NCBI GenBank assembly: GCA_024711265.1
Contig: JANJTG010000342.1
Location: forward strand, 1 to 41,640
Direction: 5' to 3'
From: Bdellovibrio sp.
GTDB taxonomy: Bacteria; Bdellovibrionota; Bdellovibrionia; Bdellovibrionales; Bdellovibrionaceae
Length of the DNA: 41,640 nucleotides
Numbering within the stretch: the first letter of the stretch is position 1; every line of letters begins with the position of its first letter. The position numbers were made by a program, and so were the translations under genes. Positions 18,655-27,839 of this stretch are shown piece after piece. The notes beneath the pieces are model-generated. The model was not told the DNA's origin. It did no database searches and saw nothing but the letters and a program-made list of their open reading frames with translations.

Positions 18655-21063
18655 CTAGAAGCCGTAAGAATCGAGTGCTTCAGGAGGGAGTGGTGGTTTA
18701 GGCACTCCGTCGAAAGTGAAGTCAAAGCTGAGTTTGAGATTTGTGTCCCCGCCTGTGACTTGGTCATGAATGAAGGTGATAAACATACATTCGCCTGGGG
18801 GCTTAAATTGGGCGACATAGGCCCATGATTTGATCTGGTCACCAGTGTTGGACTCGGCCCAGTTGGCATCATAGACGAATTTTCCCATCAAGTTTAAATA
18901 TCTGGAAACAAACCCTGCAGAGAGAGTGTAGTCCTCTTGGCGGTTGCTGGTATCGACGGGTTGGCCTGGTGTGATCTTGTATTGACGAGTCAGTTGAACT
19001 TGAAGGAACTGACCCTTGTCGTTAAGTACCCGCACACGAGAAGACGCGTTGGTGACGTTTTGATAGGGGAAGTAGTTAAAAATAGAATAAGTTTGGAAGT
19101 GATCCAAACGCATATCTAGTGTCGCAGCGATATCGGACCAGGGTTCTGTTTTGTTGGGTTTATTTTCTTGGGTCGCATCGTAAGACTGAGCCAAACGGAG
19201 ATATCCAATTTGCCGATAGTCGGGGCGATCTTTAATCCATCTTTTTTCAGTGACCTTGTTGGTGACTGCCAGGGTGACTAGATTTCGATCATACACGCGG
19301 TCGTTATAGTCGAACTGAACGCCGTAATCACTTCCGATATCCAAGTCATTGATACTATCCCGTGAAGAGTAGGGGGCCTCTGACAAGGAGCCAGTTCCGA
19401 AGAACGGGTGGTTGTCTTGAGCAATCCAGGGCAGGCGGCTGTAGGTGACCTCGGGCAAGATTTCATGCTTATAGCGTGTGGCTTTCGTGCTGACGGTGTC
19501 GCCATAGATGCGACTGAGGTTCATGCGTCCGCTGATCTCGGTGCGAAGATAGCGACGAACTAAATAGGGTTGTTCATCGACGTTAAAGTTATAGTGCGTT
19601 TCGCGGTAACTGAGTTTCGGCAAAAGATCGAGTCCTTCGCCAACATTGATGGGATAATAAAGAGTCGGGCGGAAATCCAGACGCTGTCCCGTGCGCAGTT
19701 GATCGACCGAAGGATCATATGAGCCATCGTAGATGCGTTTGCAGTTGGGGTTGTCCTCCCAGTTGGGAGAGTTGCAGGTGTTTTTAGGGAAACGGATTTT
19801 TGCGCCATTGATGGTCTGCACTTCCATGTCATCATAGGCATTAGTTGAACGCGCGAAATTTACAAGGTTTAAGTCTAAAGAATAAATGAAGCTTGAATTG
19901 CCAATATTTTCTTGAGCCTGGGCAAAGCGAAGTTCGGGCAAACGATGAACGGCGTTGTCATTCCCGGCCAAGGGATCGCCATGAAGAATGTTGATATAGT
20001 AGGACGAGTCGACACTATAGTGCTGGTCTTGGGTGTTTTTCGTGTAAGACACGCGATTCTCCATCGCAGAGTCACCATGATTGTAGGTTTCTGAGGGGAA
20101 GTCCTTGGGGTATTGAAGATCGCTGGCAAGATTGACCTGCGCGCGATGAACTCCCCCGTCGGGCATTTCTTGGTAGTGTTCGTATTTTATAAACCAACGT
20201 TCAATTGGATCATTTTTTTCGTTGGGGGGGCGATAAAGATTTAAACGAGTGTCGTCAGCGAAGGCCTTATCGAAGATACTTCCTGCGTTCAAAATCCCTT
20301 GGGAGTTTTCATTTAAAACATAGCGATATTGGAAAAGCCCTTTGAGTCCCCGTTTGGCGTAATCCTTAAGTTCGATGGTGGCGTCACTGCTTCGGGAAAT
20401 CGCCCAGAAGTAGGGTTGTGATAAAGCAAACCCCCCTTTGTCAGAGGCTTCAAAAGTCGGAGTCAGAAGGCCGGACTGACGATCGCTCTTGAGGGGAACA
20501 ATTAAGTAGGGAAGCCAAAAAACGGGGACTGAGCCAAAACGCAGAAGAGCATTTTTGATGTACGCATATCCGCCCAACTCGGCCCGGACGGTCGTGCCGC
20601 TAAAGCTCCAAGAAGCCGGGCAGTTGGTACAGGCGGTGTAGTCGGCGGAGCTGACGACATACTCTGAATCGCCAATCTTTTGCAGAACACTTCCAGCGAA
20701 CATCACCGAACCTGATTGAACATAGCCGTTGTAGATGACGCCGGTATTATTGTCGTAATCAAGAAAAACCTGATCGCCGGCGATGGTGTTTTTAGCGTCC
20801 ATAATTTCGACGTTGCCAAAAAGTTCCACCTGGCGAGCTCGTAAAAAGACGCGAGCCTTGTCGGCACGAATGTGCTGTCCTTGGAATACGATTTGGATGT
20901 TGCCCTCAAGTTCCGCAGTCTCTTTTTCGGTGTCTCGAAACATACTGTCGGCGTTAATAAGAATTCCATGGATCTTGGCTGTAGGTTCGGCAGCCCACAG
21001 GGGAGTCTCTGAAAAGACAGAGACGATTAAGAATGAAATCAAGACGATCCAGCTCTGAAGCAC
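18655..21063 (-). CDS. lptD: LPS-assembly protein LptD (OstA)
   Basis: Signal peptide, OstA-like N-terminal domain (ADKARVFLRARQVELFGNVEIMD), FWLPYLIVPLKSDRQSGLLTPTFEASDKGGFALSQPYFWAIS. Confidence 0.93.
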   Translation of the reverse strand: MLQSWIVLISFLIVSVFSETPLWAAEPTAKIHGILINADSMFRDTEKETAELEGNIQIVFQGQHIRADKARVFLRARQVELFGNVEIMDAKNTIAGDQVFLDYDNNTGVIYNGYVQSGSVMFAGSVLQKIGDSEYVVSSADYTACTNCPASWSFSGTTVRAELGGYAYIKNALLRFGSVPVFWLPYLIVPLKSDRQSGLLTPTFEASDKGGFALSQPYFWAISRSSDATIELKDYAKRGLKGLFQYRYVLNENSQGILNAGSIFDKAFADDTRLNLYRPPNEKNDPIERWFIKYEHYQEMPDGGVHRAQVNLASDLQYPKDFPSETYNHGDSAMENRVSYTKNTQDQHYSVDSSYYINILHGDPLAGNDNAVHRLPELRFAQAQENIGNSSFIYSLDLNLVNFARSTNAYDDMEVQTINGAKIRFPKNTCNSPNWEDNPNCKRIYDGSYDPSVDQLRTGQRLDFRPTLYYPINVGEGLDLLPKLSYRETHYNFNVDEQPYLVRRYLRTEISGRMNLSRIYGDTVSTKATRYKHEILPEVTYSRLPWIAQDNHPFFGTGSLSEAPYSSRDSINDLDIGSDYGVQFDYNDRVYDRNLVTLAVTNKVTEKRWIKDRPDYRQIGYLRLAQSYDATQENKPNKTEPWSDIAATLDMRLDHFQTYSIFNYFPYQNVTNASSRVRVLNDKGQFLQVQLTRQYKITPGQPVDTSNRQEDYTLSAGFVSRYLNLMGKFVYDANWAESNTGDQIKSWAYVAQFKPPGECMFITFIHDQVTGGDTNLKLSFDFTFDGVPKPPLPPEALDSYGF

Positions 21064-21196
21064 GGAACTATTGTAGGGAGCGCTTGGGCGTTTGTCGAGT
21101 TGGAAATCGCTATTTAACTAGCCTCTTTTTGGACTCAAAATGTCAGGGATTTGGGCCGACAAGAAAGGACGCTTCAATAAATGTGTGAGGTCCTGC

Positions 21197-21523
21197 ATGG
21201 AAGTAAAAATTGTGCTTGATGGCGACATCGCTGTTGTGTCGTTGAGTGGTCGTATTGAAATCGAGAAAACCCAGTCCTTTAAAAAAGCATGTTTGCAAAA
21301 CTTCTCTGAAAAGAAGGTGGTTTTCTGCATGAAGAATATCAGCTTCGTGGGGTCTTCGGGGATTCAAAACTTCTTTGGTGTTCTTAATGACTTGAACTCC
21401 AACCATAAGCTCAACGCGAAAATCGCGGGGTTGAACCCGGATTTTCAACGTCTTTTTAAATTTTCTGAATGTTCTAATCTAGAAGTTCATGAAAGTATTG
21501 AAGGGGCTCTGCAAAGCTTTTAG
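21197..21523 (+). CDS. STAS-domain protein (anti-sigma factor antagonist-like)
   Basis: VKIVLDGDIAVVSLSGRIE...NISFVGSSGIQNFFGVL; start at 21140 or 21197. Confidence 0.85.
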   Translation: MEVKIVLDGDIAVVSLSGRIEIEKTQSFKKACLQNFSEKKVVFCMKNISFVGSSGIQNFFGVLNDLNSNHKLNAKIAGLNPDFQRLFKFSECSNLEVHESIEGALQSF

Positions 21524-22641
21524 GGCCCTTCTTGTTTGCGCAACTCGTTCAGTTTCTGGCTTAGCTCAAGGTTGAGGCGCTCTAAAGCGCTGGTGGCGAC
21601 CTTGAGCTTTTCGTGTTCTTCATTCTTGGCGTTCCACATATAACGCAGGCTTTCAAGTTGCTCCATGTATTGGAAGTTCTCTTTTTCCAACTTCTGGATG
21701 CGCTCTTGGTCTTCGACAACGCGAATTTGCAGGTCGGCATGTTCCACGCCCAGTTTTTGATTTTGTCGAGTGAGCTCGCTGATGCGCTCTTGCTGTCTTT
21801 CGATCTCTTTTTCAAGGCGCTCTTTGATGTCCTCTTTGCTGCGACGAAGGGTGACCACTTCATTTTCAAGAGCATCCTGGCGTTCTAGGGCAGAATGAAG
21901 TTTTATTGTCTTTACTTCAAGTTCTTCTTGAATCTGGTGAAGCATCTGAAGCTCGCGGTTCAGACCTTTAATTTGCTCTTCATAGAATTGAACCATTTCT
22001 TGAGCTTTTTTCTCGGAAGCTTCAACTTGATAGCGTGAATTCTTCGTCACTTCGATAATTTGATGACGCAGATCGCGAAGTTGTCCTTCCTTTTGGGAAA
22101 CGGCACCTTCTAATTGTTGGACCTTAATATCTTGAGTGCGTGAGTACTCTTTAAGCTGAGAGATGTAAGGTTTGACCTGGGTTTTGATTCTCTCGTGGTA
22201 CTTGGCGTGACGGGCAAGATCCGAACTCATGGTCTGGATTTTTTCAGACAGCGCGCGAAGTTTTTCAGTATGAATCTCTTTTTCTCGCTCAAGTTGATCT
22301 ACTTTTTGTCTCCACAAAGCGTCTTTTTCTTTCCAGACAAGAATCTGATCTGTAACAGAAGACTGGGACAGACGGGCCTTGTTGGATTCCTCTGACAGCT
22401 TTTGGTTTTCAACTTCTAATATTGAAAGACGACGTAAGGACACCTTAAGGCGGGCCATTAAATCTTCGTTTTGTGAAATCAGATTTTCAACGGTCGAAGA
22501 TTTCAGGATCTCTTTAGGAAGATGGCTGAAATCATTGCGTTTTGGAAGTTCATCAGGCAATGGAATTTGCCCCACCGGCTGTTGTTCGGATGCAAAGTCT
22601 AAATGGCTTAATTTCGTCGTTTGGAAAGATTCGGTTTCCAT
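21520..22641 (-). CDS. coiled-coil protein of unknown function
   Basis: Long charged, heptad-like helical sequence. Confidence 0.8.
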   Translation of the reverse strand: METESFQTTKLSHLDFASEQQPVGQIPLPDELPKRNDFSHLPKEILKSSTVENLISQNEDLMARLKVSLRRLSILEVENQKLSEESNKARLSQSSVTDQILVWKEKDALWRQKVDQLEREKEIHTEKLRALSEKIQTMSSDLARHAKYHERIKTQVKPYISQLKEYSRTQDIKVQQLEGAVSQKEGQLRDLRHQIIEVTKNSRYQVEASEKKAQEMVQFYEEQIKGLNRELQMLHQIQEELEVKTIKLHSALERQDALENEVVTLRRSKEDIKERLEKEIERQQERISELTRQNQKLGVEHADLQIRVVEDQERIQKLEKENFQYMEQLESLRYMWNAKNEEHEKLKVATSALERLNLELSQKLNELRKQEGP

Positions 22642-22785
22642 AGCCCTCCTCCATGAAGTCTAGGTCGCCCAGCCTTGATTTTCTCAATATGGGATGGGTT
22701 TAGTCAAACTAAGGTCGATAAGACTAGACTAAGGTATCGATAAAAGGCCTTCAATATCTTAAACAAAATTCCGAAAAGAAAGGAT

Positions 22786-23376
22786 ATGTCAGTACCAGCG
22801 TTGAAAGATGCTACTGCTTCAGTAGATGAAATTAAGAAGAAGGAAGAGCACGCCTTTTTTGATATCGGTGTGGATCGTACGGATTTGGGCCGACCTGATT
22901 CGCTGCGCTTTAATATTCTGACTTGGGTTTTGGATGAACGCTATGATAAGGCGATTGAGGAGCTTAAAGATTTCCTTGAAAGACCTTCGGAGTATCCCAA
23001 TTTTCAATCAAAGATCACGCGTTTTATTAATCATTCCATCGACTTGATCTATGCGATTAAAGCAAAACGCAGCTTTCCGGGAATCAATTCATTAACCCGG
23101 GCAAAACAGCAGGAACTTCGTGAAAAGTTCAAAGAGCACTTTAGGGAGCTTCAGTATGTCCTTAAGGTTGTTGAGAAAGTTCACGGAGATTTAAGGGTTC
23201 AGGACGTGCGCTCAACGATCTATGTCGTACGAGCGCTTTGGTTTTCTGCAGTGGCCATTATTCTTTTGGCTTTTTGGCTGGAGATGGTTCATGGTCTCGC
23301 GAAGACGGGATATGTCGTCTTCGACGATGCGTTTGGGCGTGTCGCCAACTGGCTGGCCGAAGCTATTGGCTTTTAG
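22786..23376 (+). CDS. hypothetical protein with one C-terminal TM segment
   Basis: SD GAAAGGA before ATG; WFSAVAIILLAFWLEMV TM. Confidence 0.75.
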   Translation: MSVPALKDATASVDEIKKKEEHAFFDIGVDRTDLGRPDSLRFNILTWVLDERYDKAIEELKDFLERPSEYPNFQSKITRFINHSIDLIYAIKAKRSFPGINSLTRAKQQELREKFKEHFRELQYVLKVVEKVHGDLRVQDVRSTIYVVRALWFSAVAIILLAFWLEMVHGLAKTGYVVFDDAFGRVANWLAEAIGF

Positions 23377-24579
23377 TTATTTCTTCAAAGTCTTATAGGC
23401 TGCATCCAGAACGGGGATCAGTTGACCTCCGCTAAGCAGCTTTCCATTTACAAAAATAGTCGGAGTTCCTTGAATTTGAGCGGATTCTCCTTCTTTGGCC
23501 ATCTTGCGAACTAAGTCCTGGGTGGCAGGGTCTTTCACACAAGTTGCGAGTTCTTCTTGAGATACACCAACAGCTCCCGCCAGATCTTGAAGATTCTTGT
23601 CTAAGTTTTGAGTTCGAATGATGTCTTCTTGGTTGTCGAAGATGTAATCGTGAGCGGCCCAGCCTTTTTGGTTGATCTTCTCGACACACATAACGGCAAA
23701 AGCCAGTCCACAGGAAATTCCATCGCCTCCGCCGCGAATGGCTTCATTGCACGTGCCATCCAGTGGGAAGGGTTTGTAGATCAACTTCACGTCGGGGTGA
23801 CTTTTAATAAAAGCGTGAAGACTTGGGGCGGCGTGTTTGCAGTGAGAGCATCGGAAATCGGCAAATTCCACAATGGTCATGGTGGGTTCGCCAGAGCTTT
23901 TTTGGAAGCTCAAGCCTGTGGTGAGGTCGAAGTTCTGCTGAGGGGCGACCTGCCAGTAAGCGACTTTTTCCTTGGCAAGTTTTTCGACTTCGGAAAAGCC
24001 ATGGCTTTCGAGGTACATAATATTTCCAAGGAATGAGAGAGCCGGGATAGCTAAAAGAAATCCGCCGACCCATTTTTCGGTTACAAAAATATCCTTAATA
24101 TCCTCGACAAGATTGGTCATGCTGACGTTTTCAGCGCCCATCCAAGATCCGAAAAACCCTATGAGGGAAAGAATGTAGGCGCTGATGCAGAAGAGGCAAA
24201 GGTTCGTCATGGTGGTTGAGATGAGTCCCATGACCAAAGATGCGAGGACGGTAACCCCAGAAAGGAGAAGGGCATAGCGAGAGGTCTTTGCTTTGTCTTG
24301 GACCAGGTTAAAGCGAGTCACGGCAAGGAAGTAAAGAAGAACGATATTGGTGATCATTCCCCACATGGCAACCGGAACGCCTAGAAAGGCTGAAAATCTG
24401 CTGGCGGTGACAGCGTCGCAGTTCATCACTTCATTGATATTGCAGACAGATTCGCCTCCGGCGGTTCCAAATTTGAGACCATAATAGTGCTGAGTCAGGT
24501 ACCCATGCACTCCGACAGCGATCAATGTGGCAATCAAGGCTAAAAGAAGGAATTTGTTTTTATTGGCTGCATTTTTCAT
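23377..24579 (-). CDS. VKOR-DsbA fusion (vitamin K epoxide reductase domain plus thioredoxin-fold domain)
   Basis: VCNINEVMNCDAVTASRFSAFLGVPVAMWG, NLCLFCISAYIL, then FADFRCSHCKHAAPSLHAF and GTPTIFVNGK. Confidence 0.92.
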   Translation of the reverse strand: MKNAANKNKFLLLALIATLIAVGVHGYLTQHYYGLKFGTAGGESVCNINEVMNCDAVTASRFSAFLGVPVAMWGMITNIVLLYFLAVTRFNLVQDKAKTSRYALLLSGVTVLASLVMGLISTTMTNLCLFCISAYILSLIGFFGSWMGAENVSMTNLVEDIKDIFVTEKWVGGFLLAIPALSFLGNIMYLESHGFSEVEKLAKEKVAYWQVAPQQNFDLTTGLSFQKSSGEPTMTIVEFADFRCSHCKHAAPSLHAFIKSHPDVKLIYKPFPLDGTCNEAIRGGGDGISCGLAFAVMCVEKINQKGWAAHDYIFDNQEDIIRTQNLDKNLQDLAGAVGVSQEELATCVKDPATQDLVRKMAKEGESAQIQGTPTIFVNGKLLSGGQLIPVLDAAYKTLKK

Positions 24580-24657
24580 GTCCTCATTGAATCGTAGTTT
24601 CGTGTTTGAAATCAATCAAAATTATGTAAAAATCAGAGGGCTATCAAGGAAGACAGC

Positions 24658-26292
24658 TTGAACGACTTACAAAAATGGATTCGTATTCGCAAAGATCTTT
24701 ACCTGCAGATGGAACGGCAGGTTCGTCGCCGACTTGGGGAGGACACCCCGGAGTTGATGCGTTATCATAAAGTCTATGAAAAGGAGTTTTCCAAAAAGTG
24801 GATGGCTTCAACCAAAGAGGCTTTATGGGAGCAAATGGCAAAGTCCCAGGTTGTTATGGTCGGGGACTTTCACGCCCTTCATCAGTCGCAAAAGGCCCAG
24901 CTTCGTATTTTGAGGCATATTCCAAAAGAACGTAAGGTCATTTTGGCGGTCGAGTTCTTTGAGGCGGCCGATCAAGAGAAGATAAATAAGTATCTTTCAG
25001 GAAAAATGTCTGAAAAAGAGTTTCTTAAGGCCATTCAGTGGCAGAGCAAATGGGGATTTCCCTGGGAGCACTATCGCCCCTTGTTGCGTTGGGCTCAGAA
25101 ACATAAGATTTCGATTTGCGGCATTAATAAAGGCTACAAAAAGCGAAATGCAGCCACCTTGCGCTCTCGGGATGTTTTTGCGGCTCAGAAGATTGCAGGA
25201 CTTGCGAATGAATTTCCGGATCATTTGATCTTTGTGATTTATGGGGATTTGCATTTAGCTCAAGCTCATATTCCTCAGGAGATTGAGAAAATCCTGGGGC
25301 CGTCCTTTGCAAAAAAAATCCTGCGTGTTTTTCAAAACTCCGAACGAATTTACTTTCAATTGTTGAATCGAGAACTAGAGGCTACCACGGACTTGGTGCG
25401 CATTTCACAAAACGTTTTCTGTTTGATGAGCGTTCCTCCCTGGGTGAAGTGGCAAAACTATCTTATGTATTTGGAGCAGGCATACGATCTGGAGTTGGAT
25501 GACGACGATGATGATGACTTCGATGAGCAGTACTTGGATTACACTGATCATGTTGGGAGATATGTAAAAATCATCTCGGAAGAGCTGGGTGTGCCGGTGT
25601 CTGTCGCGGACCTATCGGTCTACACGGCACGAGATGCGTCTTTTTGGACTCAAGTGCGGGATCATTACGATGCGAAAAAACTTAGGTGGATTGAGGCGAT
25701 GATTGCTGATGAAATGTCGTTCTATTTGCCTGAAATAAGCGCGGCCTATTTGGCGCGGGGAACCGTGAATCACGCGGCTTCCTTGGCGATGAGATACGTG
25801 CATGCTCGTATTAGCGATTCGAAAAGAGTTCTATCTGAGATGCCTGCGGACTTCTTGGGTCAGATATGGCTTGAGGGGATTGCTTATTTTGGCTCTAAGA
25901 TTATTAATCATAAAAGAAAAACAGATACCATTGCTGATATAAAAGCCAGTTTGTCGTCGCGCGGCCCTTCGGATCTTGGCAAAGAAGCTTTGCAGTTGGC
26001 TCTTGCGCAAAAGATGCATGAACTTATGGTGATTACCGGGGTGTCCAATCATCGCCTTCAAGCTCGGCCTCGGAAAAAGTGGAGTTATATGGTGTCCGCA
26101 GCTCTGTTAGGGGGCATGCTGGGGGAAAGACTTTACGGAGGCTATAGGAAGAAAATGATCGCGCCGACGACAATCCTTAGTTTTTTGAAGAAGTCAGTGG
26201 ATGCAGAGAGTTTTGGTGTGGCATACTACGACATAGTGGAAGTGATAGAGTCGCTGCCGACACCGTTTCACAGTAAAAGGGAAAAACTATGA
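24658..26292 (+). CDS. ChaN-like (haem-binding uptake) domain protein with acidic insert
   Basis: VVMVGDFHALHQSQKAQLRIL, IYGDLHLAQAHIP; TTG start with SD AAGGAAG; DDDDDDDFDEQY stretch. Confidence 0.75.
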   Translation: MNDLQKWIRIRKDLYLQMERQVRRRLGEDTPELMRYHKVYEKEFSKKWMASTKEALWEQMAKSQVVMVGDFHALHQSQKAQLRILRHIPKERKVILAVEFFEAADQEKINKYLSGKMSEKEFLKAIQWQSKWGFPWEHYRPLLRWAQKHKISICGINKGYKKRNAATLRSRDVFAAQKIAGLANEFPDHLIFVIYGDLHLAQAHIPQEIEKILGPSFAKKILRVFQNSERIYFQLLNRELEATTDLVRISQNVFCLMSVPPWVKWQNYLMYLEQAYDLELDDDDDDDFDEQYLDYTDHVGRYVKIISEELGVPVSVADLSVYTARDASFWTQVRDHYDAKKLRWIEAMIADEMSFYLPEISAAYLARGTVNHAASLAMRYVHARISDSKRVLSEMPADFLGQIWLEGIAYFGSKIINHKRKTDTIADIKASLSSRGPSDLGKEALQLALAQKMHELMVITGVSNHRLQARPRKKWSYMVSAALLGGMLGERLYGGYRKKMIAPTTILSFLKKSVDAESFGVAYYDIVEVIESLPTPFHSKREKL

Positions 26293-26702
26293 AGAAGACT
26301 TCCTCGTGGTATTACAATCGAAATTTAAAACCTCAAGGTCCGGTGACTCTTGAGGAGATGCGACTTCTTATTCATCGTGGAGACGTGGGTCTGCATGATT
26401 TGATTTCAAATGATGAAGAGGGGGCATGGAAGCCAGCTTGGGAGTGGGGTGTTTTTGAGAGAACTCTTTTTCCTGCGACGCAAGGGTGTGTGCCCGGCGC
26501 GGGCTTTCTTGAAGATGAAAAAGAGTGGGTTTTGTTAGTGCCTGCGGTCGACGGTAAGGGCGCTGTTCAAGAAGGACCATTTTCCGTGCGAGAGTTGCGT
26601 GAGGGATTGCAGAAGAAAAGTATCTCTCATCAGCAGTATATTTGGAAAACAGGTCTGAGTGGCTGGTGCCGAATCGCAGACCGTCCTGAATTTGCTGGTT
26701 AA
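26289..26702 (+). CDS. tandem GYF_2-like domain protein
   Basis: SWYYNRNLKPQGPVTLEEMRLLIHRGDVGLHDLISNDEEGAWKPAWEW and second degenerate copy GAVQEGPFSVRELREGLQKKSISHQQYIWKTGLSGWCRIAD. Confidence 0.75.
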   Translation: MKKTSSWYYNRNLKPQGPVTLEEMRLLIHRGDVGLHDLISNDEEGAWKPAWEWGVFERTLFPATQGCVPGAGFLEDEKEWVLLVPAVDGKGAVQEGPFSVRELREGLQKKSISHQQYIWKTGLSGWCRIADRPEFAG

Positions 26703-26971
26703 TTTAAGGCGTCTTTAAGGTCTTTACCGGGTTTGAAGCGGGGGACGTAAGAGCTGGGGATTTTCACGGTTTCCCCTGTTTTGGGATTCCGGCCTTGGCG
26801 TGGTTTACGCGCGCTTTTAGAAAAAGTTCCGAACCCAACAAGTTTGACTTCATCACCTTTTTTGAGGGCTTCCTCGATGACCGTGAGGGTGGCGTCGAGC
26901 ACCTGCTCCGCTTGGGTCTTTGTTGTCTTGGTTCTCTTGGCGACGAGTTCTATCAATTGAGCTTTGTTCAT
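26699..26971 (-). CDS. HU-family DNA-binding protein
   Basis: MNKAQLIELVAKRTKTTKTQAEQVLDATL...GFGTFSKSARKPRQGRNPKTGETVKIP. Confidence 0.97.
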   Translation of the reverse strand: MNKAQLIELVAKRTKTTKTQAEQVLDATLTVIEEALKKGDEVKLVGFGTFSKSARKPRQGRNPKTGETVKIPSSYVPRFKPGKDLKDALN

Positions 26972-27124
26972 TTGGATTTGTCCTTAACTCGAAGATTTTT
27001 AACCTAAATTTGTGGCGGAAGATGGTCAAGTTAAATGAGTTGAGAGAGTCTAGATGCTGTTGGACAAAAGTTCTAGAGAGTCAGCTCTATACCTATGGCT
27101 AGAACTGTGTTTCAGATTAAGACA

Positions 27125-27161
27125 GTCTCAATATTTATCGGTTTTTGCCGATAAGTGAGAC
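27125..27161 (+). promoter_or_regulatory. hairpin covering the RBS, ending at the ATG of the TPR protein
   Basis: GTCTCA atat TTATCGG-tttttg-CCGATAA g TGAGAC immediately followed by ATG. Confidence 0.65.
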
Positions 27162-27839
27162 ATGAAAAATCAGAACTCTTTTTTCATAGTTTTTTGTTTG
27201 TGCATAACTGCGGGATTCTTGGGGCTTTACAGTGCCTTTGTTGGTCACTTTAATGGTCATGAGCAGTATGAGATGCGTTTGGCCGATCTGAAGAAACAGG
27301 TGGAAAAAGAGAGATTTAACAACTCTTTGTTGACCTATCAGTTGAAGGACTTTCAGCAGTCCGTGGCGCAAGTTCTTCCAAATGACAAAACTCTTCAAGC
27401 AAAGTATGAGTTGCGCAATCTCGCCTCTGTCGTGAGGGCGCCGGCGAGTGAGGAGTCTTTAGATTTGTCTTCTGTCTTTTACGAAAAAGGGAAGAAGTAC
27501 TTTAATAGCAAAGACTATGACAAGGCGATTCAAGAATTTAGCCGACTTTTAAATAAATATCCGTTGTCCTCACATGGCGTTGAAGCGCGCTTTTTTATTG
27601 CTGAAAGTTATTTCTTAAAGAAAGACTTTCGCAGCAGTTTAAGTGAAATCGACACGATGGTGACCCAGTATCCTCAGCACGACCTGACCGGTTTTATTCT
27701 TTTGCGAATGGGCCAAATCAGTGAATTAAACAATCAAACGGAAGAAGCCTCTGAGATCTATAAAACAGTCTTCAAGAATTTCAAAAATGAGGACCTTAAA
27801 AAGCAGGCTAAAAAGCTTGCTCAAAGTGTTGAATACTGA
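27162..27839 (+). CDS. membrane-anchored TPR protein, YbgF/CpoB-like
   Basis: N-terminal TM, short coiled coil, TPR units (VFYEKGKKYFNSKDYDKAIQEFSRLLNKYP). Confidence 0.8.
   Translation: MKNQNSFFIVFCLCITAGFLGLYSAFVGHFNGHEQYEMRLADLKKQVEKERFNNSLLTYQLKDFQQSVAQVLPNDKTLQAKYELRNLASVVRAPASEESLDLSSVFYEKGKKYFNSKDYDKAIQEFSRLLNKYPLSSHGVEARFFIAESYFLKKDFRSSLSEIDTMVTQYPQHDLTGFILLRMGQISELNNQTEEASEIYKTVFKNFKNEDLKKQAKKLAQSVEY

Noticed and set aside
25495-25535. GAC/GAT-rich microsatellite-like run
   Set aside because: In-frame acidic codons of the ChaN-like protein with mixed GAC/GAT use; not a clear phase-variable repeat.
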